Below are positions 35,309-43,169 of a stretch of DNA of 53,710 nucleotides, in pieces. Within the stretch, counting starts at the first letter, position 1; every line of letters starts with the position of its first letter. Both the position numbers and the translations under genes were made by a program. Source of the stretch: an uncultured Clostridia bacterium. Lineage in GTDB: Bacteria > Bacillota > Clostridia > Lachnospirales > CAG-274. The DNA lies in the NCBI GenBank assembly GCA_944381435.1, contig CALWLD010000016.1, positions 1 through 53,710 on the forward strand. The letters run 5' to 3'. Under the pieces are notes generated by a model. That model ran no database searches, was not told the DNA's origin, and saw only the letters and a program-made list of their open reading frames with translations.

Positions 35309-35676
35309 ATATCCCCCTCCTGTTTGTTTTTCTTTTTATAATGTAGGTAAATTAATGTAAATATAATTGTAGGTAAATATAACATAATAAGTAATATTAT
35401 TAAATTAAATAACTGTATAATATATCCTGGTAAAAAATCAAAAGTAACGCCACCTATTATTGTCATACCAAAATCCCATCTTGATGATGTGCTAGGCAAG
35501 ATACTTAAAATAAAAGCTACAGCCATAGATATTATAGGCATTGTTGCTATTAAAAACGAGCCTATAGGAAGTATTAAGCCTAACTTTTTATTTTTTGCAT
35601 TTTTACATATATAAGCTTGTAAAAAACAAAAAGTTAATAATGCAACTAAAAACACTATACTTGGTAAAATGTCCAT
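35305..35676 (-). CDS. Small membrane protein, first of a tandem paralogous pair
   Basis: 123 residues with three to four hydrophobic helices and a conserved CKNAKNKKLGLILPIG cytoplasmic motif shared with the 97-residue neighbour. Lys-rich C-terminal tail. SD AAGGAG precedes the ATG. Family not recognised. Confidence 0.65.
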   Translation of the reverse strand: MDILPSIVFLVALLTFCFLQAYICKNAKNKKLGLILPIGSFLIATMPIISMAVAFILSILPSTSSRWDFGMTIIGGVTFDFLPGYIIQLFNLIILLIMLYLPTIIFTLIYLHYKKKNKQEGDI

Positions 35677-35705
35677 ATAATCACTCCTTTTTATTTCTAA
35701 AATTT

Positions 35706-35850
35706 AGGTTGTAGACAAAATAATTTTTATAAAATTAATAGCATAAATATAAAAAAATGAGCGAAGCTCAAGGGGGGTACGGGGTACTCCCCGTAAAGGG
35801 GCGGTGGGCGGGTTTAGATAAAAAACCAACCCCTTAGCTTAAAACTAAAA
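35706..35850 (+). repeat. Intergenic structured repeat, family B, copy B2
   Basis: Reads TAGACAAAATAA, ATAGCATAAATATAAAAAAA, GAGC-GAA-GCTC hairpin, a second hairpin TACGGGG-TACT-CCCCGTA, then the G-rich run GGGGCGGTGGGCGGG (35798-35812) and TTTAGATAA. Its 5' part matches the inverted copy at 42708-42845 more closely than the others, so they form a subtype. Confidence 0.75.
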
Positions 35851-35878
35851 CACTTAAAATTATGAATAAACATAAAAA

Positions 35879-35928
35879 GATTGTCGACAAAGTCGACAAT
35901 CTCAGGTTGTAGACAAAGTCTACAACCT
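35879..35928 (-). terminator. Tandem hairpin terminators after sdaAA
   Basis: Two perfect stems: AGGTTGTAGAC/GTCTACAACCT (35904-35928) and GATTGTCGAC/GTCGACAATC (35879-35901). On the minus strand the second is followed by TTTTTATG, fitting termination of the serine dehydratase operon. Confidence 0.8.
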
Positions 35929-35953
35929 AAAACTAAACATTTATTTTATAAGA

Positions 35954-36823
35954 TTATTTTACAAGGTAACATTTGCTACAGCCTGTAGGCGTTTTAGCGC
36001 AACCACCAAGGGCAGTTTCTCTAAGCTCTGAAGGCATAGTTTTACCTACAGAATACATACATTCAATCATTTCATCTAAAGGTATAATGTTACCTATCCC
36101 TGCTAAAGCCATTTCGGCACAAATTAAAGAATTTGTAGTGCCTATACCGTTTCTTGCCTGACAAGGCACTTCCACAAGGCCTGCAACAGGGTCGCAAACA
36201 AGGCCTAAAAGGTTTTGTAAAGCTGTAGATGCGGCATACATACACTGCCTTGGGCTTCCTCCCATCATTTCAACAGCAGCGGCAGCAGCCATTGCCGATG
36301 CCGAGCCTACCTCTGCTTGACAGCCTGCCTCTGCCCCAGCAACAGATGCATTTCTCATTAATAAATAGCCAATAGCACTAGCGTTAAATAAACCGTTTAA
36401 AACAACTTCATCTGATAAGTTAAATTCTTCTTGTAAAGCAAGTAATAACCCAGGCACAACACCAGCAGCACCTGCTGTTGGAGCAGCAACGATAATGCCC
36501 ATACCTGTGTTTACCTCTAAAACACCAAGGGCATAAGCTAAAGCTTTTGTTGTAACGCTACCAGATAAGCTTTTACCTTCTTTTAATCTATCAAGAAGCT
36601 TTTTCTCTTCTCCACCTATTAAACCTCCCATAGTTTTTATAGGTTCTTTTAAAGGAGCTTTAACTGCATCTTTCATTATGTTTAAAGATTTAGTCATTTT
36701 TTCTATAATTTCTTCTCTTGTAGTATTTGTGTTGGCAAGCTCTCGCCTTATCATCACCTCAGATATAGGCAAATTATTTTTTTCACAAAGCTCTAAAAGC
36801 TCACTAGCATAATTAAAGTTCAT
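35954..36823 (-). CDS. sdaAA: L-serine dehydratase, iron-sulfur-dependent, alpha subunit
   Basis: Deaminates L-serine to pyruvate and ammonia using an oxygen-labile [4Fe-4S] cluster. 289 residues with the family segments PTAGAAGVVPGLLLALQEE, VGSASAMAAAAAVEMMGGSP, GLVCDPVAGLVEVPCQARN and a C-terminal Cys group (CAKTPTGCSKC) that helps hold the cluster. 11 nt downstream of sdaAB. It feeds pyruvate to the pyruvate formate-lyase system. Confidence 0.96.
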   Translation of the reverse strand: MNFNYASELLELCEKNNLPISEVMIRRELANTNTTREEIIEKMTKSLNIMKDAVKAPLKEPIKTMGGLIGGEEKKLLDRLKEGKSLSGSVTTKALAYALGVLEVNTGMGIIVAAPTAGAAGVVPGLLLALQEEFNLSDEVVLNGLFNASAIGYLLMRNASVAGAEAGCQAEVGSASAMAAAAAVEMMGGSPRQCMYAASTALQNLLGLVCDPVAGLVEVPCQARNGIGTTNSLICAEMALAGIGNIIPLDEMIECMYSVGKTMPSELRETALGGCAKTPTGCSKCYLVK

Positions 36824-36834
36824 AATTTACCTCC

Positions 36835-37500
36835 TTATATTTGAACTAACATTACATTTTTTATATTTTCGTTTTGTTTTAAAGCCTCTACAACGCTTTT
36901 ATCTATTTTGTCATCACATTCTATGATAGAATGAGCATTTTCTCCTTTAGCATCTCTAGTAACTTTTAAAAACGCTATATTAGCGTTAGCATCTTGAAGG
37001 CAGTTAGATATAAAAGCCATAACGCCTTTTTTATCTAAATGGTCTATAATTAATGTAGCATATTCCCCAAAAAACTCAACAGAAACATCATCTATAGCAA
37101 CAATTTTAACCTTGCCACCACCAACAGATACCCCGCGAACAACCATTTTATCTCCACATTTAGATTCCATACAAACATCAACAACGTTAGGGTGGTCAAG
37201 CTCTATGTTGCTTTCCTCAAAAGAATAGCTAACTCCTTGCTCTTTTGCTATGTCAAAAGAATCTCTTATTCTTAAATCATCAGATACAAAGCCTAGGCTA
37301 CCGCCTAAAAGAGCTTTATCTGTGCCGTGTCCTTTATAAGTTTTTGCAAAAGACCCATAAAGGATAAATTTTACATTTTTTATTTCTTTGCCAAACATTT
37401 TTTTAGCAATTAAAGTTATAGAAGCTGCCCCTGCTGTATGGGAGCTAGAAGGACCAACCATATTAGGGCCAACCACATCAAAAATACTAAGAAAAGCCAT
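36835..37500 (-). CDS. sdaAB: L-serine dehydratase, iron-sulfur-dependent, beta subunit
   Basis: 221 residues. The N-terminal domain has SIFDVVGPNMVGPSSSHTAG; a C-terminal ACT-like domain (~150-221; KGVMAFISNCLQDANANIAF) follows. I use the ATG at 37500 because AGGAGG lies 6 nt upstream; an in-frame ATG 11 codons earlier has no SD. Works with SdaAA. Confidence 0.95.
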   Translation of the reverse strand: MAFLSIFDVVGPNMVGPSSSHTAGAASITLIAKKMFGKEIKNVKFILYGSFAKTYKGHGTDKALLGGSLGFVSDDLRIRDSFDIAKEQGVSYSFEESNIELDHPNVVDVCMESKCGDKMVVRGVSVGGGKVKIVAIDDVSVEFFGEYATLIIDHLDKKGVMAFISNCLQDANANIAFLKVTRDAKGENAHSIIECDDKIDKSVVEALKQNENIKNVMLVQI

Positions 37501-37648
37501 CTTGCTACCTCCTAAAAGTATAGTTATAATCATTAAAATTTATAAAAAAATTATATATTAAATAGTAATAAAATACAAGTGTTTTATAAATATATATAGA
37601 AAAATTTTATAAACTATGGTAAAATGTTAAAAGATAAGGAGAATAAAT

Positions 37649-38716
37649 ATGGATAATATAAATGTAAACAAAAAGTACAATATATATATAGAACAAAATT
37701 TCAACAATTTAATTAAATTTTTAGATAAAAACAACATAAAATCTAAAAGCATAGTTATAATTACAGATGATAATGTTGCTAGCTATTATTTAAAAGATAT
37801 AGAAAACCTATTTATAAATTATAATGTTTTTAAATATATTTTAAGCTATGGGGAAGAAAGCAAAAGCTTAAATGAAATTTATAACATATATGAATTTTTG
37901 CTAGGTAACAATATAGATAGAAAAAGCCTTATAATAGCTCTTGGAGGCGGTGTTGTAGGCGATATTGCAGGCTTTGTATCCTCTACATATATGCGAGGCA
38001 TAAAATATATACAAATACCAACAACCTTGCTAGCTCAAGTTGATAGTAGCATTGGAGGTAAAACAGGTGTTGATTTTTTAAACAAAAAAAATATAATAGG
38101 TAGCTTTTACAACCCATCTTTAGTTTATATAAATATAAGCACTTTATCAACCTTGCCTAAGGTTCAGTTTGAAAACGGCCTTGCAGAAGTTATAAAACAC
38201 GCTTATATATTAGATAAAGATTACCTAGATTTTATAATACACAACAAAGAAAAAATTAAAAACCAAAATAAAAATACCTTAAAAAATATAATATATAAAT
38301 CTTGTAAAATAAAAGCAAACATTGTATCTATAGATGAAAAGGAAAAAGGCATAAGAGAAATTTTAAACTTTGGGCATACCTTTGGCCACGCTATAGAAAC
38401 AGAAAGTAACTTTAGCATACTTCACGGGCAAGGGGTATCTATTGGCATAATAGCTAGTATGTACATATCTTATAAGCAAAATCTTATACAAGAAGAAGAT
38501 TTATTAAATGCAAAATCACTTTTTAAATATTTTAATATATATGATAAAAAAAGCCTTAACATAGAAAATATATATAAAAATATGATATACGATAAGAAAA
38601 ATGAAAACAAACAAATAAAAATAGTTATGCTAAAAGAAATAGGCTATGCCTTTTCTACAAAAGAATTAGATGAAGGCATAATAAAAAGTGCTATAAAATA
38701 TGCTTTGGAGGGCTAA
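37649..38716 (+). CDS. aroB: 3-dehydroquinate synthase
   Basis: Second step of the shikimate pathway (DAHP to 3-dehydroquinate), NAD- and metal-dependent. 355 residues: nucleotide-binding ALGGGVVGDIAGFVSSTYMR, then IPTTLLAQVDSSIGGKTGVD, and metal ligands in the LNFGHTFGHAIE and LHGQGVSIG segments. Complete motifs. SD AAGGAG precedes the ATG. Divergent from sdaAB; lspA follows 1 nt after the stop, with its SD inside the end of aroB. Confidence 0.97.
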   Translation: MDNINVNKKYNIYIEQNFNNLIKFLDKNNIKSKSIVIITDDNVASYYLKDIENLFINYNVFKYILSYGEESKSLNEIYNIYEFLLGNNIDRKSLIIALGGGVVGDIAGFVSSTYMRGIKYIQIPTTLLAQVDSSIGGKTGVDFLNKKNIIGSFYNPSLVYINISTLSTLPKVQFENGLAEVIKHAYILDKDYLDFIIHNKEKIKNQNKNTLKNIIYKSCKIKANIVSIDEKEKGIREILNFGHTFGHAIETESNFSILHGQGVSIGIIASMYISYKQNLIQEEDLLNAKSLFKYFNIYDKKSLNIENIYKNMIYDKKNENKQIKIVMLKEIGYAFSTKELDEGIIKSAIKYALEG

Positions 38717-38717
38717 A

Positions 38718-39185
38718 ATGAAAAAAATACAACCAGTTATATACACAGTACTTCTTATAATCTTAGACCAAATAGTAAAATTTATATGTTTAGAAAAGCT
38801 AAAGCCTATAGGCTCTGTAAAAATAATAGAAAACTTTTTTTACCTTACATACGTAGAAAACAGAGGTGCAGCCTTTGGTATGCTACAAGGAGCTAGATGG
38901 ATATTTATAGCTATAGCTCTTATTGCATCTATCATTTGTGGTGTTTATTATACAAAGCTTCCTAAAAACAAGTTTTTAACCCTAGGTAAAATATCTTTAG
39001 TGCTTATTATATCAGGAGCTTTAGGCAATTTGATAGATAGGCTTTTTAGAGCTTATGTTGTAGATATGTTTCACTTTATATTTTGGGGCAACGATTTTGC
39101 CGTTTTTAACGTAGCAGATATATTGGTATGCGTTGGTACATTTTTACTTGCTATAGTTATTATTTTTTCAGAAGAGCATAAATAA
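38718..39185 (+). CDS. lspA: Lipoprotein signal peptidase (signal peptidase II)
   Basis: A membrane aspartic protease that removes signal peptides of lipoproteins. About 155 residues, four helices, family motifs DQIVKF, VENRGAAFGML, GALGNLIDRL (first catalytic Asp) and FAVFNVADI (second Asp). I chose the ATG at 38718 (SD TGGAGGG); an earlier in-frame ATG overlaps aroB and has no SD. In many Firmicutes lspA is followed by rluD and the pyr genes, as here. Confidence 0.96.
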   Translation: MKKIQPVIYTVLLIILDQIVKFICLEKLKPIGSVKIIENFFYLTYVENRGAAFGMLQGARWIFIAIALIASIICGVYYTKLPKNKFLTLGKISLVLIISGALGNLIDRLFRAYVVDMFHFIFWGNDFAVFNVADILVCVGTFLLAIVIIFSEEHK

Positions 39186-39299
39186 TTTTTTGAGTACTTT
39201 GTACTCAAAAACAGGCGCTCCTAAAATTTATTTAATTAAAATTTAATACAAAAAGCCGTATATAAATTTTAGCTAAATAAATTAAGTCGTACCTTAATT
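39186..39299 (+). repeat. Intergenic structured repeat, family A, copy A2
   Basis: Starts at the lspA stop. Hairpin TGAGTAC-TTT-GTACTCA (39191-39207), AAAACAGG, long inverted repeat with apex ATAC-AAAAAGCC-GTAT (39246-39261), then TAAGTCGTACCTTAATT. Confidence 0.8.
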
Positions 39300-39301
39300 C
39301 A

Positions 39302-39463
39302 AAATATAGACAAAATAATATTAAAGCCTTATCCCATAAATATTTAAGTAATTAAAGGGTTCTAGGGCAAAGCCCTAGAAGAAGGGCGGTAGGCGGGTTT
39401 AGATAATTACAAAAACCTTGCCTTAAAATAAAAAATCTAAAGGTGAAGACTTTATATTCAACC
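39302..39463 (+). repeat. Intergenic structured repeat, family B, copy B3, flanked by direct repeats
   Basis: Reads ATAGACAAAATAA, AAAGCCTTATCCCATAAATA, hairpin CTAGGGC-AAA-GCCCTAG (39362-39378), GGGCGGTAGGCGGG (39384-39397), TTTAGATAATTAC, ACCTTGCCTTAAAATAAAAA and AGGTGAAGAC. A 22-nt sequence (TAAATTAAGTCGTACCTTAA plus TT) flanks it at 39278-39299 and 39464-39485. Confidence 0.75.
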
Positions 39464-39492
39464 TAAATTAAGTCGTACCTTAATTGTAATAA
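39464..39492 (+). repeat. Second copy of the 3' end of repeat A2
   Basis: The last 22 bases of A2 recur exactly here, after B3, followed by GTAAT as in copies A3 and A4. This makes B3 look inserted into, or duplicated next to, a family A element. Confidence 0.75.
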
Positions 39493-39529
39493 AAACATAA
39501 AAATTTAAAAAAAGCAAAGGAAGATTAGT

Positions 39530-40438
39530 TTGGATAAGCTAGAATTTTTAATAGAAAAAGAAGATACTAATAAAAGAATAGATAGCTTTTTAAATGATAA
39601 TTTAGAAGATGTTTCAAGAAGCAGAATACAAAAATTAATAGAAGAAAAAAATGTTTTAGTAAATAACAAAGAAATTAACAAAAATTATAAACTTAGAGAA
39701 AATGACGCTATTACAGTTTATATAGAAGAACCAAAGGAAATAGATATACTTCCAGAAGATATACCTCTTGACATAGTTTATGAAGATGATGATGTTATCC
39801 TTATAAATAAACCACAAGATATGGTGGTGCACCCTGCTAACGGACATTACAGTGGCACATTGGTAAATGCTTTAATGTATCATTGTAAAGATAATTTATC
39901 AGGCATAAACGGCATTATGCGTCCTGGTATTGTTCACCGTATAGATAAAGATACATCAGGCATACTTATAATAGCCAAAAACGATAAAGCTCATCAAAGC
40001 CTAGCAAGCCAGCTAGAAGATCATTCTATGACAAGGGTGTATTATGCTATTGTATATAACAACCTAAAAGAAGACAAAGGCACAATAGACGCCCCTATAG
40101 GTAGACACCCTATAGATAGAAAAAAAATGGCAGTTACAGATAAAAACAGCAAGAGAGCAGTTACTCACTATGAAGTTATACAAAGGTTTAAAAAATATAC
40201 ATTTATTAAGCTAAAGCTAGAAACAGGGCGTACTCATCAAATAAGGGTACATATGGCATATATAGGAAACCCTCTTTTAGGAGATGTTGTATACGGCAAA
40301 GAAAAACAACCTTTTAAGCTTAAAGGGCAAGTTTTACACGCAAAGGTGCTAGGCTTTATCCACCCTAGCACAAATGAATATATGGAATTTGAAACAGAGC
40401 TACCTGCATATTTTCAAGAGCTTTTAAAAAAATTATAA
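39530..40438 (+). CDS. rluD: RluA-family 23S rRNA pseudouridine synthase (RluD type)
   Basis: Isomerises uridines in 23S rRNA. 302 residues: N-terminal S4 RNA-binding domain (~15-75; SRSRIQKLIEEKNVLVNNK) and catalytic domain with Asp139 in VHRIDKDTSGILI and the RTHQIRVHMAYIGNPLLGD segment. The start is TTG with SD AAAGGAAG. Homologues are called ylyB in B. subtilis, between lspA and the pyr operon. Confidence 0.94.
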   Translation: MDKLEFLIEKEDTNKRIDSFLNDNLEDVSRSRIQKLIEEKNVLVNNKEINKNYKLRENDAITVYIEEPKEIDILPEDIPLDIVYEDDDVILINKPQDMVVHPANGHYSGTLVNALMYHCKDNLSGINGIMRPGIVHRIDKDTSGILIIAKNDKAHQSLASQLEDHSMTRVYYAIVYNNLKEDKGTIDAPIGRHPIDRKKMAVTDKNSKRAVTHYEVIQRFKKYTFIKLKLETGRTHQIRVHMAYIGNPLLGDVVYGKEKQPFKLKGQVLHAKVLGFIHPSTNEYMEFETELPAYFQELLKKL

Positions 40439-40450
40439 AGGAGAGAGATT

Positions 40451-41374
40451 ATGATTTTTAAAAGAAAAGACTTTATAAGCCTTATGGACATAAGCAAAGA
40501 AGAAATCCTTCACATATTAGAAACAGCAGAAACAATGAAACACGTTATAGGAAAAAAAAATAAAAAAGCACCTTATTTAGAGGGTAAATCTGTAATTGTG
40601 TTATTTTATGAAAAAAGCGTACGTGCAAAGCTTTCTTATGAGCTTGCCGCTCAATATTTAAGCGCTAACATTGTAGATATTGTTGTATCAGAAACAAACA
40701 ACAGATATGAAAACCTACACGAAATGGGCAGAACTATCGACCAGATGGGGGCAGACTTTATCATCTGTAGGCACCCAATGAGCGGTAGCGCAAAATTTAT
40801 AGCAGAAAATGTAAATGCAAGCGTTATAAACGCAGGCGATGGCATAAACGAAAACCCAAGCCAAGCTCTTTTAGACCTTATGACAATAAAAAATACAAAA
40901 GGTGATTTTAAAGGGCTTAAGGTAGCGATAATAGGAGATGTTGAAAGCTCAAGAGTTACAAGAAGTAACATTTGGGGGCTTTTAAAGCTAGGAGCAGATG
41001 TATGCGTAACAGGACCTCCTACAATGCTTCCTCCTCAGCTTGAAAAGTTTGGCGTTAAAGTATGCTATAACCCTAAAGATGCTGTTAAAGATGCTGATGT
41101 TATAATGACCCTTAGGCTTCAAGATGAAAAATCTTACGGTAGCAAGCTAGCCTCTTTTAACGAATATAAAAATTTCTTTAAGCTAGATGAAACCTTACTT
41201 TCTTATGCAAACAAAGATGCTATAGTAATGCACCCTGGTATGCCTCATAAAAGCATAGAAATATCTTCATCTATATTAGATACTACTCGTGTTTTAATGG
41301 ACGACCAGATAACAAACGGTGTTGCCGTTCGTATGGCTTTATTATATTTATTGTCTTTAGGAATGGGGGTATAG
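40451..41374 (+). CDS. pyrB: Aspartate carbamoyltransferase-like protein with altered active site
   Basis: 307 residues, aligning over its length with PyrB: FYEKSVRAKLSYELA, VINAGDGINENPSQALLDL, GDVESSRVTRSN, RLQDEK. Several canonical residues are changed. The carbamoyl-phosphate motif S-T-R-T-R is S56-V-R-A-K60. The catalytic loop Lys (E. coli Lys84) aligns with Arg85. HPTQ is Asn135-P-S-Q, replacing His134. HPxPxNR near the C-terminus is HPGMPHK. Arg58, Arg107 and Gln138 remain. The reading frame is intact, so the protein is probably under selection. Activity may be reduced, changed or lost. It lies 12 nt after rluD and 4 nt before pyrC; pyrR, which often sits here, is absent. Confidence 0.85.
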   Translation: MIFKRKDFISLMDISKEEILHILETAETMKHVIGKKNKKAPYLEGKSVIVLFYEKSVRAKLSYELAAQYLSANIVDIVVSETNNRYENLHEMGRTIDQMGADFIICRHPMSGSAKFIAENVNASVINAGDGINENPSQALLDLMTIKNTKGDFKGLKVAIIGDVESSRVTRSNIWGLLKLGADVCVTGPPTMLPPQLEKFGVKVCYNPKDAVKDADVIMTLRLQDEKSYGSKLASFNEYKNFFKLDETLLSYANKDAIVMHPGMPHKSIEISSSILDTTRVLMDDQITNGVAVRMALLYLLSLGMGV

Positions 41375-41378
41375 GTTA

Positions 41379-42653
41379 ATGAATTTATTAATAAAAAACG
41401 CAAAGATTGTATCAAATGGTATAGAAGAAAAAGAAATAAAAGATATTTACATAGAAAATGGGCTTATTAAAAAAATTGATAAAAACATAAACTTAGAAAA
41501 CATAAAAACTATAGATGCTAAAGGAAATTATGTTCTCCCTGGCTTTATAGATATTAGTTGTAAAATATTTGAAAATGGATACGAAAGTAAAAATAACATA
41601 GAAAGACTATCTAATGCTGGTGCTAAAGGAGGATACACAACCTTAACAACATCATCTTCTGCAAAACCTATAGTAGATAACAAAACAGTTGTAGAATATA
41701 TAAATTCTAAATGTAAGCTAGATAAAAACATAAATTTATATCCTATTGGCAATATGACAAAAGGTGGCGAAGGCCTTGAAATATCTGAGATAGGTGAAAT
41801 GATTTTAACAGGTGTTGTTGCCATATCAGATGGTGGCAACCCTATAGAAAATGCTAACCTTTTAAGAGATATATTTTTATATTCTAAAATGTTTGATAAA
41901 ACAGTTATAACAACAATTATAGAGCCTAATTTATCTAAAAACGGGACTGTAAATTACGGCTGTATGGCTACAAAGCTTGGCCTTGTTGGCATACCTAGAG
42001 AAGCAGAAGAGATAGAAGCCTCTAAAAATATTATTTTAGCAAAATATACAGGAGCTAAAATACACGTAAACTACGTTACAACAAAAGGCACTGTTGAGCT
42101 TATAAGACAAGCTAAAAAAGAAGGTGTAAACATAACTTGTAGCACAGCTCCTCATTATTTTACCCTTACAGATAGAACAGTAGATAATTACAACACCTTT
42201 GCAAAGGTTATGCCTCCTTTAAGAGAAGATGAAGATATTAAGGCTATAAAAGAAGGGCTTAAAGATGGTACAATAGATGCTATATCTTCTGGCCATTCCC
42301 CTTCCCTATATGAGAAAAAAATTACAGAGTTTGAAAGAGCAGAGTTTGGCATATCAAGCCTAGATGTGTCTTTTAACATTACAAATACAAAACTAATAAA
42401 AGAAGATAATTTTTCTATAGAAGATATAACAATGTTAATGAGCAAAAACCCTGCCAACATTTTAGGCTTTAAAAACAAAGGAGAAATAAAAGAAGGCTTT
42501 GACGGTGATGTTATAATAGTAGATTTTGATAAAGAAAAAACTATAGATTCTAGTACGTTTTTATCAAGGGCAAAATATTCACCTTATGAAAATATGCCTG
42601 TTTTTGGTGAAGTTTTAGCAACAATCGTAGGTGGAAATATATTATATAGTTAA
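41379..42653 (+). CDS. pyrC: Dihydroorotase-like protein lacking the metal-binding residues
   Basis: 424 residues of class I dihydroorotase fold, with VLPGFID and the C-terminal SKNPANILGFKNKGEIKEGF typical of the family. The zinc motif D-x-H-x-H-x-R is D58-I-S60-C-K62-I-F64, so both His and the Arg are lost. MPNT is replaced by TSSSAKP. The H-x-E-D segment near 180 reads IIEPN. DHAPH is G305-H-S-P-S309. A functional dihydroorotase is therefore unlikely. Pseudomonas has an inactive PyrC' that holds PyrB together as a scaffold; a similar role here is inference. Only 4 nt from pyrB, followed by a terminator. Confidence 0.88.
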   Translation: MNLLIKNAKIVSNGIEEKEIKDIYIENGLIKKIDKNINLENIKTIDAKGNYVLPGFIDISCKIFENGYESKNNIERLSNAGAKGGYTTLTTSSSAKPIVDNKTVVEYINSKCKLDKNINLYPIGNMTKGGEGLEISEIGEMILTGVVAISDGGNPIENANLLRDIFLYSKMFDKTVITTIIEPNLSKNGTVNYGCMATKLGLVGIPREAEEIEASKNIILAKYTGAKIHVNYVTTKGTVELIRQAKKEGVNITCSTAPHYFTLTDRTVDNYNTFAKVMPPLREDEDIKAIKEGLKDGTIDAISSGHSPSLYEKKITEFERAEFGISSLDVSFNITNTKLIKEDNFSIEDITMLMSKNPANILGFKNKGEIKEGFDGDVIIVDFDKEKTIDSSTFLSRAKYSPYENMPVFGEVLATIVGGNILYS

Positions 42654-42661
42654 TCAATTTT

Positions 42662-42690
42662 AAAAGCTTGTAGGTTTTCTACAAGCTTTT
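42662..42690 (+). terminator. Rho-independent terminator of the aroB-pyrC run
   Basis: AAAAGCTTGTAG-GTTTT-CTACAAGCTTTT, 12-bp stem continuing into a T-run. A near copy occurs at 42849-42873. Confidence 0.9.
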
Positions 42691-42707
42691 TGTAATTTTT
42701 AAATTTT

Positions 42708-42845
42708 TTGTTTTAAGGCAAGGTTTTTGTAATTATCTAAACCCGCCCACCACCCTTTACGGGGAGTGCCCCCTACCCCCTGCCAGCTTCGCTCATTTTT
42801 TTATATTTATACTATTAGTTTTATAAAATTTATTTTGTCTATATT
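42708..42845 (-). repeat. Intergenic structured repeat, family B, copy B4 (inverted)
   Basis: On the minus strand: ATAGACAAAATAAATTTTAT, AATAGTATAAATATAAAAAA, TGAGCGAAGCT, a GGGG-CACT-CCCC hairpin, GGGTGGTGGGCGGG (plus positions 42742-42755), TTTAGATAATTAC, ACCTTGCCTTAAAA. The closest relative is B2. Confidence 0.75.
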
Positions 42846-42848
42846 CTG

Positions 42849-42873
42849 AAGCTTGTAGGTTTTCTGCAAGCTT
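42849..42873 (+). repeat. Near-duplicate of the upstream terminator hairpin
   Basis: AAGCTTGTAG-GTTTT-CTGCAAGCTT, same hairpin as 42664-42688 with one base change that keeps a G-U pair. The two copies bracket B4, as if B4 lay within a duplicated terminator. Confidence 0.65.
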
Positions 42874-42875
42874 TT

Positions 42876-42990
42876 AATCTATCAAAATCTACCCAATAAC
42901 TCAAAGGGTTATAGGGCTTTAGCCCTATAATAAGGGTGGTGGGTGTGAAAAGATAACCTATAACCTTACCTTTATTTACAACACTTAAAT
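42876..42990 (+). repeat. Intergenic structured repeat, family B, copy B5
   Basis: Shares AAAGGGTTATAGGG, hairpin TATAGGGCT-TT-AGCCCTATA (42909-42928), GGGTGGTGGGTGTG (42934-42947), AGATAA and ACCTTACCTTTA with the family. The stem differs from B1/B3 at a paired position (TA for CG) yet still pairs. Confidence 0.7.
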
Positions 42991-43080
42991 TGTAAAAAGC
43001 TTACACATTTTTTAAAAAAATTGATTTTATCCCCTTTTTAATTAGAACCTTTATTTTTTAATAAAAATTATCAAATGTTA

Positions 43081-43137
43081 TTGACAAAAAATAATAGTTA
43101 TAGTATATTTATAAAGCAAAATGAACAATGTTCATTT
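43081..43137 (+). promoter_or_regulatory. Promoter with palindromic operator of the hsmA-like gene
   Basis: TTGACA (43081-43086), 17-nt spacer, TATATT (43104-43109). At the start site lies a perfect inverted repeat AAATGAAC-AAT-GTTCATTT (43119-43137), a shape common among TetR-family operators. No regulator gene is adjacent. Confidence 0.75.
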
Positions 43138-43169
43138 TTATGTTTTTATACTTTAAGGAGGTTTATCTT

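Noticed and set aside
37501-37533. Upstream ATG for sdaAB
   Set aside because: No SD precedes it, and the SD for the next ATG lies within the extra codons.
39186-39529. PyrR attenuator before rluD/pyrB
   Set aside because: I found no PyrR-binding hairpin and no pyrR gene; the gap is filled by repeats A2 and B3.
43128-43169. Upstream ATG for the HsmA-like gene
   Set aside because: It lies in the operator, lacks an SD, and the ATG at 43170 has AAGGAGG at good spacing.
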